The notes under the pieces are model-generated. The model did no database searches. It was not told the origin of the DNA and worked only from the letters and a program-made list of their open reading frames with translations. DNA of 64,000 nt. Origin: Takashimella koratensis (Eukaryota > Basidiomycota > Tremellomycetes > Trichosporonales > Tetragoniomycetaceae). The position numbers were made by a program, and so were the translations under genes. Shown here one piece after another: positions 1 through 11,370 of this stretch (the stretch's first letter is position 1; every line of letters begins with the position of its first letter). Where the stretch lies: positions 62,001 through 126,000 of the forward strand of contig BCKT01000017.1 of NCBI GenBank assembly GCA_003116875.1, read 5' to 3'.

Positions 1-429
1 TGCCCTGCGGTGACGTTTGCATACGCGTCTGCCTTTTGTCTCTCCCTCTCCCTCTCCCTCTCCCTCTCTACACCCCACCCGTCTCAGTCCACAGCTCTCT
101 CGCCACCACCTCAACACTCATCCCACAGAGGCCTCGGATCGACTCGTTTCTCATTGTCTCCTGTCATTTACCGAGCGATTTGCAGCGGCAAGAGTCTTTG
201 AAATCTATTTACACGCCCAACCTTGTTTCATCCCTTTCGGACAACATCCAGCCCGGCCGAATCAAGACGACCCTACTCATATCTGAGCAACGAGCAACGA
301 AGACGCTTGCTGGGTCTATCACGGAGCTTGTGCATAACGACACCCCGGGCATCCATCTCTCTTCGGTCTTGACGCCTTCCTTGCGCCCCTTTGTCCTTTG
401 GTCATCGCTCCAGCTCCACTAGTCCCATC
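1..429. promoter_or_regulatory. Upstream region of the sterol acyltransferase gene
   Basis: No convincing gene is seen here. The stretch is pyrimidine-rich and contains a CCCTCT-type repeat. It presumably holds the promoter and 5' leader of the plus-strand gene starting at 430. Short overlapping ORFs in all frames look like by-products of the low-complexity sequence. Confidence 0.5.
41..68. repeat. CT-rich hexanucleotide repeat
   Basis: About five tandem copies of a TCTCCC-type hexamer. CT tracts of this kind are common upstream of fungal genes. Confidence 0.8.
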
Positions 430-2815
430 ATGGTCTCCACGCGGTCAGTGCTTTGCTCATATTTCATGTCTCTCCCTACTAACGTGCCCAGCTCTGCATC
501 GCGTCCACCCTCGACCCCGGAACCACCAGCTACGTCCACGTCCCCAACGACCATCGAGATGACGACCAACATCTCCAAATCGGGCGAATCAATCATCAAC
601 ACCGAGAATGGAACGATCCGCGTTCGGCCCTATAGGTCCGGGAGCAATCACCAGTTGAAAGCAATGTTGAGCTTTACCCCGCGAGTATCTCCATTCGACC
701 GTGAGAACGCCAAGAGTCAACGAGACGAGTTTCGAGGTTTCTTTGTGCTCTTCTGGATCTGTGAGTTGTGTTATAGGCAATCCGCTGACTCCAGGCTTGG
801 CACTCTTGTTCATCCGCACGTCGATCCAGTCATGGGAAGACAAGGGCACCCTGCTTTCTCTCCAGTTTGGCCGACTCATCACGCGTGATGCGTTCGTTCT
901 CGCTCTCGCCGATGGGCTCATGGTCGCGTCTATGCTGCTCTCGGTCCCTTTCGTAAAGTGTCTCCAGTACCGCTACTTCAACTACTACTGGACCGGGGTG
1001 ATCATTCAGCACACATTCCAGTCGTGTTTCCTCGCCGTTGCCATCTGGTGGGGTTACGCGAGGGAGTGGTACTGGGTCCAGTCGGGTTTCTTAGTGCTTC
1101 GTGAGTAGTGAGACTGGGTTTAGTGCTGATGAACGCAGACTGCTTGGCGAGCTTGATGAAGGTGAGATCGGAACAAACAGACACTGATGCCAGATCCACT
1201 CGTACATGGCACACAACGGAATGCTCTCCATGGTCTACCTCCGGCTACAGGAAGAGAAGCGTACACTCGACCAATACCTCAAGACCCTTCCTGGAGGTAA
1301 AGAAGCAGTACTCAAAGAGGCTGCCTCTCGTCATGCCGAGTTGGAGGCAATGGAGGCTAGCAGCGAGACCGGAAACACTCCTATTGGAACCCCTGCCCCA
1401 GGTACTCCGGGCGCCCCGGCTCTCCAAGCATCGCCGTTTCCGCCGCCTGCCTCGGGGTCGACCAGCTACCGCGACGAAGGAGAGTTAATGAAAAAGCTCA
1501 ACGGTGTTACCGCATCGACCACGTCTACCGAGTCTTCCGTATCTAGCGCTACGGATCTTCGCAAGCGCGCGACTGTTCAAAGGCAACGAAGCATCCCTAC
1601 TGCCGTCGAACAACTTCCCAAGCCCCAAGCTGGTCTGCCCCTCGGTACCTCGCTTGAGCCGTCGCACTCTACCACGCCGCACACTCCTCGACCCATCCAG
1701 CCGCTGGCGTGGTCGTCCGACTCTCACGTGGCCCTGCTCGCTCGCAACATTGACCAGATGGAGGACGAGCTGAGGTCGAACGGTCCAAGGGGTTTGACAT
1801 GGCCCCAGAACGTGACTTACTTTCACTTTGTCGAGTTCATGTTCTTTCCGACGCTCGTTTACCAGCTCGAGTATCCACGTACCAATTCGTAAGTGGCTAA
1901 GAGTGACACGGGGAACAATACTGACACTCTTGACTTAGTATTCGCCCTCTGTACGTCGTCGAAAAAGTCATCGCGACATTTGGCACGTTCTCGCTCATCT
2001 ACCTGCTTACGGAGCACTACATCATTCCTTACACTCCCAAGCCCGAGACCTCGCTCATTCGGTGCTTTATGGAGTTGTCGATTCCTATGATCTTGAATTA
2101 TCTGCTGTAAGTCGCCAACTGTCTTTGCGTGCTCTGCTGACCGCCGCAGCATCTTTTACATCATTTTTGAATGTGTTTGCACTGGATTTGCCGAGTTGTC
2201 GTAGTGGGTTGATCATTTCCGTTCTGGAATGGGCTCAACTGACGCGCTACAGCTTTGCCGATCGCGAATTCTACCAGGATTGGTGGAACTCTACGACCTG
2301 GGATGAATTTTCACGTAAATGGAACAAACCTGTTCACGTAAGTCCGCGCGTTCTCTTGACACGGCCATCCCTACTAACTCTCCTCAGACGTTCCTCCTTC
2401 GCCATGTATACGCGTCAACCATGAGCGGTCTTCGCTTGTCCAAATGGGGCGCAATGCTGGCTACATTCCTCCTCTCGGCATTATGTCACGAACTCGTCAT
2501 GGCTGTCGTCACGAAGAAAATCCGTCCCTACTTGTTCCTCTTACAGGTGCGCTCATCTCTCATCGTCTTCCATACCGTAAATAAGTTTAGTGTCACTGAC
2601 CAAGTGCATACCGACGAACAGATGATTCAGCTTCCAATGATCATCGTTGGCCGGATACCTATCGTCAGGCGGAACAAGACGATTGGGAATATCGTCTTTT
2701 GGTTTGGTCTAATGATGGGCTTCCCGTTGTTGTGAGTAACTCCCGATAAGTAATGCAGGCAAGAAGGAGAATTTGCTGACTTTGGATCAGGGCAATTTGT
2801 TACCTCGTCTTCTGA
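430..2815 (+). CDS. ARE2: Sterol O-acyltransferase (ACAT/ARE family, MBOAT)
   Basis: Transfers a fatty acyl group from acyl-CoA to sterol, making steryl esters for lipid droplets; an ER multispanning membrane enzyme. Exons 430-443, 492-760, 795-1100, 1139-1161, 1194-1888, 1939-2106, 2150-2200, 2253-2337, 2388-2546, 2622-2731 and 2791-2815 sum to 635 codons (634 aa). The family signature FYxDWWN is at residues 515-521, and the MBOAT histidine (SALCHEL) is His571. An HSYMxxNG element sits near 206-213, partly encoded by a 23-nt exon. Several hydrophobic segments flank a Ser/Pro/Thr-rich insert at about 240-320. The first exon is only 14 nt; an alternative start is the ATG at 559. DGAT1 is the sister family, but the sequence reads closer to ARE1/ARE2; which yeast paralog it matches cannot be told. 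Confidence 0.9.
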
Positions 2816-3379
2816 TGATGCTGCGATAACATACACACGGAGGGGTGGTGGAGGATTGGCAAGCATGAGCATGTTGAATGCATCTAATGACCTGGTTCTC
2901 ACATTCCAATTCCACCTTCTGATTCCAGTCCTCCCCAGTACCTGCCCTCTTCTTTGCGTGAGCCAGTATGCTTCCACCTGGCTGTCCTCGGCTTGTTCGT
3001 TCTCCGCCCGACCGTAGGCCTTGTACCTCTCTTCAGCGCCGACGATGTTCTCGAATGGGTCGTTTGTGGTGTGATCATTGGTCAAAGTACCGAGACATGC
3101 CGGGACCGAAAGGCGGAGACGGCCCTGTACCAGGTGAGTAACGAACTGTAGCGACAACGGCTGTCTCGTCGAGGATGGGAGGCACCTCCCGCGATGGGAA
3201 AATGAGATTGCCTGCATCAAAGATTTGAGTGTAACCGGTTGGCAGAATGAAATCGTCGTCCGCTGAAGTCCTGACACCGTATGTATGTCAGTTGAGTCGC
3301 CCAAAGTGTCATTCGATGCATCTGTGAATACTGGGATCGGAGCAAACTATAATGACCAAAGTCATTTGGATTCCTCGTC
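2816..3379. other. Intergenic, convergent 3' ends
   Basis: Lies between the stop of the acyltransferase gene and the stop of the minus-strand orphan gene. The minus-strand ORF running through 2627-3304 overlaps acyltransferase exons and has no recognisable domain, so it is not called. Nothing else is seen. Confidence 0.5.
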
Positions 3380-4114
3380 TCACTGAGGTACGAAAATATC
3401 CACCACCCCTCTCAGGTGCTGCCAATCCACTCTGGAGACTGGCTGGTTGGCGATAAACCTGACCTTGCCTACAAACTCTTTGTCCTTGCTTCCGGGCTGA
3501 GTAGGATCAGGTTGAGCGAAAATAAAAGACCAATCCTCCTTATGAACACGCCTGTCCTGTCTCATTCTCTCCGGACCGTCCAGAGAGGAAATGAAAAGAT
3601 CGTGCTCTTGGTCCAGCCTGGGATCGACGGAGCAAGGAACGCCGCCGTACTGATACCAAGAGTCTTTGTTGTTCAGGACAATATCCGCTCGGTTGGGCGG
3701 CTCTGGTTTCTCGGTTGACTCTGAGAAGAGTCGGATCCCATGCGGACTGATACCGGTTTCATCCAGGGTATCTTGAACGCCAGTGAATTCCGAAAAACGA
3801 CCATCATATCGAGCCGTCCGGTAGGCAGAGTTGAAGTTGAAAGGGCACTCGGTCTTCGACTCGAGAGAGGTGACTGTGGGAGGGGAGATTGGTTTCCATG
3901 TGATTGACCCGCTCTTGGTATCTTGCGACCATATGAAATCGCCTGAAAAGCCAAACTGATACTTCTCAAGCGGGTGGATCGGGGGTAAACAGCCCAGTAG
4001 GTACACCGTTCGTCTTGGAACATCGACTTTGAAGACTCCAGTGGTGGTTGTCGATCTCCCAGTAGGAGCATTGATCTCTGAGGCGTCATAGCTGTCTGTC
4101 TGGTTCGGATCCAT
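3380..4114 (-). CDS. Hypothetical protein, 244 aa
   Basis: A single open frame on the minus strand without introns. I chose the ATG at 4114 (MDPNQTDSYD...), because the extension upstream is Arg/His/Pro-rich and looks untranslated. The product is soluble-looking, with no signal peptide or membrane segment. It is rich in aromatic residues in the middle (YQFGFSGDFIWSQD, about residues 52-65) and ends in DWQHLRGVVDIFVPQ. I recognise no domain. Lack of introns in an intron-rich neighbourhood is unusual but is shared with the tandem family at 16.4-19.3 kb. No sequence similarity to that family is obvious by eye. Confidence 0.6.
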   Translation of the reverse strand: MDPNQTDSYDASEINAPTGRSTTTTGVFKVDVPRRTVYLLGCLPPIHPLEKYQFGFSGDFIWSQDTKSGSITWKPISPPTVTSLESKTECPFNFNSAYRTARYDGRFSEFTGVQDTLDETGISPHGIRLFSESTEKPEPPNRADIVLNNKDSWYQYGGVPCSVDPRLDQEHDLFISSLDGPERMRQDRRVHKEDWSFIFAQPDPTQPGSKDKEFVGKVRFIANQPVSRVDWQHLRGVVDIFVPQ

Positions 4115-4883
4115 AATACGTACGAGGTTGGTAGGTAAAGGTTTGTGTGTTTGTGTGAGGGATAGGCGGTGAGAAAGTAAGCGAGGTTTATCCTTCTTTG
4201 TTAAACCCACCCAACAAGAGCATGGCCGCATTCGAAACCGAAGCCGAAACGTGAACATGGATCAACTTTTGTCTGGGATTTGCAGTCAAAGGTGCACCGG
4301 TTGGCGACTGACTCGTCATGTTGTCTTCCTTTGGTTGTTTGACGAGCTTGACGCTTTCAAACATACAGGGTTGTAATAGTACGTATGGTAGAACCGATCG
4401 ACTAATGTTCGTGTTCCATGTTTGCTGTCTAGCCGTAAACCTCCTCAATCGTAGTAGCGTTACTGAGTGACCCGCTCGTTAATTCACTTCGCATAACATT
4501 ACCTGAGATCTACACAAGCGACCAAACCTACACACTCCAAACCACATCGCTACACACATGCAGACTGCAGCCGTGTTGAGCACAAGGCTAGACCAGAGAG
4601 ATTCTATATCACAAGAGTACCCGGCAAAGACCCGAAAAGATATATACGGAGATTGAAGAGGAGGCGTCGAATTTGCCCAAAAATTACACAAGGGGTATCG
4701 CAAGAGTCAGGGCATTAGAGAGAGAACAAGAAGATAGCCAAGGAAAGCAAACTAGGATCGCGAATCGTGATTGTCGTCTCGGGGTGGCTACAGTAGAAGA
4801 GCTTGTCGAGACCTGCTCGAGCGCGATAGAACGGGGAAATGGTATACCGAGAAGTAGGCTACTATCGAATCCAATCCGAAGTA
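4115..4883. other. Intergenic
   Basis: Holds the 5' flank of the 244-aa orphan gene and the 3' flank of the forkhead gene, both on the minus strand. No coding or RNA feature is supported. Confidence 0.5.
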
Positions 4884-7779
4884 TCACACGTCGATCGGGG
4901 AAGTACCGTGCGAGCTGATTTGCGCGCCATGGGAGAGGGGTGAGGCCGAGTCCCGGTGTCCGTACTCTCCATGGTGCTGCGCTTGGTACCTGTGCATGTC
5001 CTGCCCCGATGGCGGAGGAGGTCGAGCAGCATACGACTCTGGGGTGAGGTGCGATCCGTCGGAGGAGAGAGTGCGCGGTCGAACATCGTAGCTGGTCGCC
5101 GAGGGTCCCGAGGTGACGTTGGACGGGGTAAAGTGTGGAGTCGACCCTGCGCGCCATCCGACCTCGTACGACTGGTGCTGGGTCGGGACGTTGGTGGAAG
5201 ACGGGTAAGGGTAGCCCCAAGACATGACTGGCTGCTGGTGAGGAGGGGCCGGGAGAGGGGCGAAAGCAGGGTAGTGGTACCCGCCAGAGAAGTAGGGCTG
5301 GGTGGTGGACTGTGTCGAGGCCGGCTGGGTGGAAGGGAAGGCCGGGGCGAGGGAGGTAGTCGATGGTGCCGACGGCGCAGTGGTCGACGTAGTGGTAGGT
5401 GCAGCCGGGAGAGGAGGGAGGTTATAAGGGTGAGGGTGGCGGTAAGGGTCCCAGGCGCGGCCAGTGGATGGACCACCTGACCCTGGCCACTCGTCCGAGT
5501 CGTCCGACTTGATCGCCTGGCGCTTGATCGAAGGCGAGACGGGGCCGGTACCGATAGCGAGCTGCTTGGCACGAGCTGTGGCCTTGGCTTTTCCACCGCT
5601 GCTGTTCCCGCTCGCACCGCTAGCCCCACTCCCTCCGCTCCCGCCGCCGCCGCGCTTGTGGCCGGTAGGAGACGAGGTGGTTGGCGTGCTGTGGTTGGGC
5701 GGAGGGTGGAAACCGCCATTGTTGAACCAGGTCTCGCAACCTTCGCGGATAGCCCACTTGCGCGCGCCGCCAGACTGGTCCCCAAATGGTCGAGGGAGTT
5801 TGACAAAGGCTTTGCACATGGAAGTCTGGTGGCGAACGCCGTTGTAGATCTTGGATGGGTTTTGGCGGTAGTCTATGATGGTCAGCGGGGATTTACAGTG
5901 TGCAGGGAGTGTGTAAGACAGAGGAGAGAGGGTGTGTAAGAGGAGCCCAGGAACAGTGTGCGTAGACACAAGGGCTGACGAGACTTACATGCATATCTCT
6001 TCTTGATCGAGTCGGAGATCTCGGAGACGTAGAGTTGGTGCGGTGGCGAGGAGAGAAGGAGAGCTTCACCGATCAACGCAGCGTAAGACTGGGTCGGGCG
6101 AGGAGCCGGCATCTCCCCGGGGGCGAGGATGGGCTCGACGGGCTTGAGGAGTGCCTGGTGCATCCCGGGCATGAAGCGGTAGGCGTAGTACGGGTGGTGA
6201 GGATCAAACGCAGGGGCCGAGTAGCCGTTGACCCAGGATGGGTGGAGAGGGGCTGGGTAAGCGCTGTCGAACGACGAGTGGAGAGGGTGAGGAGGGGGAG
6301 GGTGGGTGACTGGGTAGCTGTCTTCAGAGTAGGGGTGGTAGCTGGGGGTCTCTGTGGGGATCTGGGAAGGGAGCTCGGAGTAGTTGGAAGATGGGATGGG
6401 GATGGGAGCGGTGTTGGAACGAGGCTTGTCGACGGTGGCTCGAGTGGTACGAGCGATAGTGACGGGTGGCAAAGAGGTGATGGGACCGGATGATGAAGTG
6501 TTGAGCCGGGCCTTTTCGCCGTGGATGCCGTTGGTGATGGAGGTGGTGGTGGGAGGAGGAGAGGTGATGTCGAATTGAGCTTGAGTCTGAGTTGCTCCGT
6601 TCGAGTCGACCGTCTGCGCGTTGAGGACTGGGGCCATTACACGACGTGGCCAGGAGGAAGGGTTGGAGGATGTGTAAGTAGGAGGAGAGAGGGTTGTGTT
6701 GGAATTGGGGGTGGGAGTGGCGAGGTTGCCGTTGTCAAGGATGGCATTGTGAGAGAGGGCAGAGCGCAAGGCGGGACGGGCGGCGGCGGGCTTGAGGGAG
6801 AGAGGAGCGAGGTGATGATGGTGGTTGTGAGAAGCGTTGGCCGGGGCGTGCGGGTGAGGAGCGAGTTGGTGCAGGTGAGGGTGACTGTGGGTGGTCTGCT
6901 GGCCACCGCCTCCGGTGAAGACGTCGTGCTGCTGTGGCTCGTTCGGGGATGGCCTGGGGGTGATCATCTCGGTGTCAGCTGGTGGCCCTTGGTTGATCTG
7001 ATTGGATCTGCCCGTGGGATGCTTTTGTTCTCCTCTGCTCCTCTGCTGCTTGTCCCCGGTCCACCTGTGCCAGCCTCGTCGTCGCCCTCGCCGTCGTCGT
7101 CATTGTCTCGCCTTCATCACTTCTTTTTTGTTCCACGAGTCCTCCTCTGTCCCCCTCGCCCACCACAGGGGTCCTTTGCCTCGCCATGGGGCGTACAATA
7201 GCGCACCCGTCGAGCATCACAGCATAGCCACAACGAGTACAATAGGGTTCATTTAATAGGGGCAAGAACAAGAAGCATGCAAGAGAGCAGGGCATAGTGG
7301 CAGAAGACGAGAACACTACCCAGAACTCACGTCAGAGAGTCAACAATAAGACCCCCGGCGATCCCATACGCCGGTGTCGCGGTCGGAGAGTGGTGCATCT
7401 TGATCGGGCTGCCCAGGTCAGACTCGGGGTTGAACGAGGGCGGTGGTGGAGGCGCTGCGAAGCGAGTGCGAGGGTAAGGATCGTCGCTGTGGCGCTCACG
7501 AATCGACGACAGGAAGGGAGGTGGACCCGATTGATAAGAGCGGGAAGGGGTAGCTACCAAAGGTGAAGGTGGGGAAGGAGGTGACGAGCCAAGTGACAAG
7601 CCAGGTGTGTGTGTATGAGGGTGCGAGTGGAGTGTGGGTAGGGTTGAGTAGGTGGGAGTCTTGGGTGGTGGGGGAACAAAAGTGGAAAGCGGTTGGGGGG
7701 TTGACTGAAGCGATTGCGACGAGGGGTTGTTATAGGTCCCAGGTCGAGCCGAGCGCGTCGAGGTTGCTTGTCCAAACAT
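4884..7779 (-). CDS. Forkhead-domain transcription factor
   Basis: Nuclear DNA-binding regulator. Exons (minus) 7779-7331, 7064-5989 and 5872-4884 give 837 aa. The forkhead domain lies at about residues 474-559 and is split by the 5873-5988 intron after IKKRYA. It begins SYAALIGEALL and continues through the helix-3 region KIYNGVRHQTSMCKAF and ends near CETWF. Flanks are long, disordered and rich in Pro, Ser, His and Gly. The recognition helix reads NGVRHQTS instead of the classic NSIRHNLS, so this is a divergent class. The first intron (7065-7330) is inferred from a consensus donor and a frame-keeping acceptor. If that join is wrong, translation could start at ATG 6967. Regulated targets are unknown. 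Confidence 0.8.
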
Positions 7780-9896
7780 CTTCGTGTCGGGGAATCGCGT
7801 TGGGGTGATCAACAACGGGGGAGAGGGTGTCGATCTTACGGATCAGGAAGGTAGAGACTCGCGCCGGACGCTAGAGAGATTGCGATGGAGGATTGTGTAG
7901 AGGAGTGTATTGAAAATGTGTGAAGAGTGGATGGTTGAGACCGGCCAGCGGTGGGGTTATAGTGAGCGATAAGCCTCGAGGTGAACGTGTGCAAAGTGAT
8001 GTGCAATGTACGATGGGGAGTGTATCTGGGGCAACGCTGATGTGATGGTGAGGGGTGAGAAGGCAGAAGGCGAAGAAAAAGTCCAAGGACAGATGGGGAC
8101 GTCCGTGGCCTGGTAACTGAAGGACAGGGGACAGTCCTTCTTAAGCTTGTCAAGGACGTACCTGTCTAGTCTGTGTGGATGGCCGATGGCGAGGACGTGT
8201 GGGTGTGTGCTCGACTGCGGCCCACCGGAAGAGCCGATAGACAATAGCCCCATGGTCGTCGAGGGTGCACACAAAAGAACACGATTGGAGGATACGCACT
8301 ATCCCGTGATGATGTGTGGACGGGGCGTGTTTCGGGACGCCGAGATGGGCGAGGGGTGGAGGCTGGGTCGGGTTGAGCGCCTTGTCTTGATGATATGCGA
8401 CATGCTCTTTGTCTCGTGATGGTGAGTTCGCCCACGATTGCTCACGGCTAGGAGCCGAGCCGAAGGGCCATGTGACAACGTGGTGGTGAGAGAGTTTGCA
8501 TCCGGACATGGGGGCACGGGCACGGTGAGCGAGACGTTGTTAGTCATCGCCCGTCGCCGTGAGTCCTCGTGGTTACTCTTGCCTTTGTGCCCTGTAAACC
8601 CGCACGGCCGGCGCAAGGTGAACGGTAGCGTTTGTAGATCGCGATCTTCACGGGCATCGGGCATCTCAAGCCCGCAGCTTCTTGCGTGCTTCGTATCCCA
8701 TGGTTCGATTCTTCGCCTCGTTGCGTGCTCGCCGTTCGGCCGGTGATGATCAGTAGTGCTGATTGCACGAGATGGGCGAGATGGACGCGGGTCAGGGGGC
8801 GTACGTGAGTGTTCAGTCCATCATGATGAGTATGAGATTGAGGTGAGGGGTTGGAGAATGGCGCTATGATGGGACCCCCGGGGTGATGGGCGCATTCCCC
8901 CGCCCCGTGCCCTGTGCCCGTCGCCCTGAAGCGCCCTTGAAAGCGCTCCTTCGAGTCGATCTTGATCACCAAGGTGGGTGCACAAGGTCCCTCGGATGCT
9001 CGGGAGAGGGATAGAGCAGAGCAGGGGGGGATAAATGGGACGAGATGAGATGGAATAGTGATGATCGAGCACCACGCAACTTCACGGCACCAGGGGCAAG
9101 CCAGGTCTCCCCAGGTCCGATCAATATTCCAAGTGCCACTACCCACCCAATCCAGCTGCCAACGTCGTCATTGTCACCACCATCCTTAACCCATCATTGC
9201 TTCTCGCCGAATTCCCGCTTTGAGACTGGATTGATGCAACGTGCACAGAGCCCCCTTTCAATCTTCAACCCCTTGAATAGCCTACACAGCTCGTACGACC
9301 TCCACTTTCCGGCCGGCTCCTCGCTTCGGCTCTGCGAATCATTCAAAGGAGCTGGTAATCCCGGGTAGGCAACCGGTCACATCAGTCTCATACCGCTCAT
9401 TGTCCATCCCATGCATCGGGGTAGACTGCGCGATCTGATCCGTGCCAGCTTGGCGCCATCCGCTCCGTTCCTGATCACCGCTTACAATCCTGATGATTAA
9501 GGGGGACTTGTCAAGATTACCCCTTGGATCTCTTGCCTCGGTCTCGTTTCGGCCACTGGAATCGAGGGTGATCACACACTGAGCGATCGAACAGATACAC
9601 ACAAAGACGGACGCGCGGACAAACGGGCGGACGAGTTCACGGGCGTGGGTAGCGCGGATCACTCTGAACAAAGACCAAGGTCAATCCCGTCCCGAGCCTG
9701 CCTTTGTCTCAACCAAACCAACCGCATTTCCCGACGCCACGCGCGGACAAAAAGAAGCAAAGTATCCTACTCACCCTCGTTTTTTTTCTACGCCATCCCG
9801 AAGATCGCCAATCGTACGAGCCCGGGCGACCGGGAACCCGGGTGAGATCCGGAGCCGGGAGATCAAGTCGAGATGACCTGAGATCCCGCCACGAGG
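7780..9896. promoter_or_regulatory. Long intergenic region upstream of the forkhead gene
   Basis: About 2.1 kb without a believable gene. Short ORFs in every frame have odd composition and no splice logic. Long upstream regions are typical of fungal transcription-factor genes, so this is likely forkhead promoter and leader plus the 3' flank of RAD10. Purine/pyrimidine-biased stretches occur (around 8820-9050). No tRNA could be folded. Confidence 0.4.
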
Positions 9897-11135
9897 CTAC
9901 TCCAAGCGAGGCCGCTTTGACGATCCCTCATCTTCGTCATCGTCCAGCGGGTCGTGCCATATGGCGCCGTTGACTCGAGGCTCGGGTGACCGGCTTGGTG
10001 CTCGCTCCCGAGCTCGACCCGAGACAGCGGCGGTACTGAGCGGTTCATCCTCATTCGCAGCCAACTCCATGTTTGATGAATCGGCGTTCCTGCTTGTCAC
10101 ACTGATGGATGCCGCGGCGACCGCCGGTGGGCCTGTTCCCGCTGACCGAATTCCTCCGACGAGGAAAGGCTTGTTGAAAGCGTCGAGGAGAGATATGACT
10201 TTGACCGGGCCGAGTCCCTTGACATTGCCTAGTGCGTGATTAGACTGTCTCGTGATGTTTGCAAACGACTGAAAAGGTTAGCGAGCACGTTTAATCGACT
10301 TACCCCGAAAGAAGCAGCGAGAGCTTCCGTATCCGACTTGTTGACTTTTTTCCCACTAGTCAAGACGTGCTCCAATTGGTTTGGGTAGCTCTGGTGGACT
10401 CGTTCTTTGAGTATATCGGCGGACTTGTGTTCATAGTTTTTCAGCGTGACAAGGTATTGCGCGGCCTCCTCGTTACTGTGTGTCAGAAGGGATCAGTGAT
10501 GCACTCACGACCAAGCTACCAAAACCGTCAAGTCGTTGATGATTGCTATTTTCGATATCTCTCGAAGGGATTGTTGATGCTCGGTCTTGCCGTAAGCGCG
10601 GACCACACCGATTGCTCACAATATCACACAAGACGAGGACGATGCGAACGTTGTACACGTTCTTCATCTTTTCTATCCGCTGATGAATGTACTCCGGGTG
10701 AAGCCGATGATATTTCAAGCTATCGTCAGTGCTGATGAGTGGATGACCTACCTCAGGAACAAGACACCATTGTGTGCACCGACTTGGTAGTCGGCGACGA
10801 TATCGCCAATCTCTATCCCTACTTGCTTGATCGACGAGAGAACGGGATTTCTCCGCTATCGGTTAGGCTAAAACGTGGTGGGGACTCACCTGGACGGAGC
10901 TGTAGACGATGGCGTTTTTGCTCGCCGCCGGCCGATTGATCGGTTTGGAGCTCGCCGGGGTGGTGTCTGTGCTCGGGCCGGGGCCGGGGACAGGGGTGAC
11001 GGGCGCCGGCGGAGGAAGTTTGGGGATCGGGGGAAGTCCACCTGATGCGTTGCGGTTGGAGGAGGTGGAGGGCTGGGAGGTTTTGAGGAGGGAGGAAGCG
11101 GACTGGAAGCTGGGCGGTGGTGGCGGTGGCTCCAT
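9897..11135 (-). CDS. RAD10: ERCC1/RAD10 nucleotide-excision repair endonuclease subunit
   Basis: Non-catalytic partner of XPF/RAD1; the heterodimer cuts 5' of lesions in nucleotide excision repair and works in interstrand cross-link repair and single-strand annealing. Exons (minus) 11135-10890, 10855-10752, 10719-10620, 10585-10509, 10475-10304 and 10268-9897 give 356 aa. A Pro-rich N-terminus precedes the central domain from residue 83 (NPVLSSIKQVGIEIGDIVADY, then SLKYHRLHPEYIHQR and a typical VLVAWSNEEAAQYL segment). A helix-hairpin-helix element (NVKGLGPVKVISLLDAFNKPF) lies at about 248-268, used to pair with XPF. The tail is disordered and ends in a basic KRPRLE. It is divergently transcribed from the CSM1-like gene, with 235 bp between the start codons. 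Confidence 0.95.
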
Positions 11136-11370
11136 CGCGGTGGTGGTGGTGTGGACGAGGGAAATGGTGGTGAGGACGAAGTGAGGAGTGACGAGGATGA
11201 CGAGGATGGAGTGGACTGACCCCGTGGGGTAGGGATAACAGGGACGGCAGGGGGCAAGTGTGGGCAGGGGGAACTGCGCTGAGTAATTTGATGTTGTCAA
11301 CAAACAAACACGCGAGTTCATCTCACAGAATTGTTCAACATCTACCATCTACTGACACTTACCAACAATC

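Noticed and set aside
2627..3304. Minus-strand ORF of 225 aa
   Set aside because: It overlaps the last exons of the sterol acyltransferase and has no family features or splice support.
8640..8740. GGTTCGATTC, resembling a tRNA B box
   Set aside because: The flanking bases do not pair as a T-stem and no A box or acceptor stem is found at the right distance.
7836..9900. Many ORFs of 60-200 aa upstream of the forkhead gene
   Set aside because: Composition is irregular, frames overlap on both strands, and no consistent splice model could be made.
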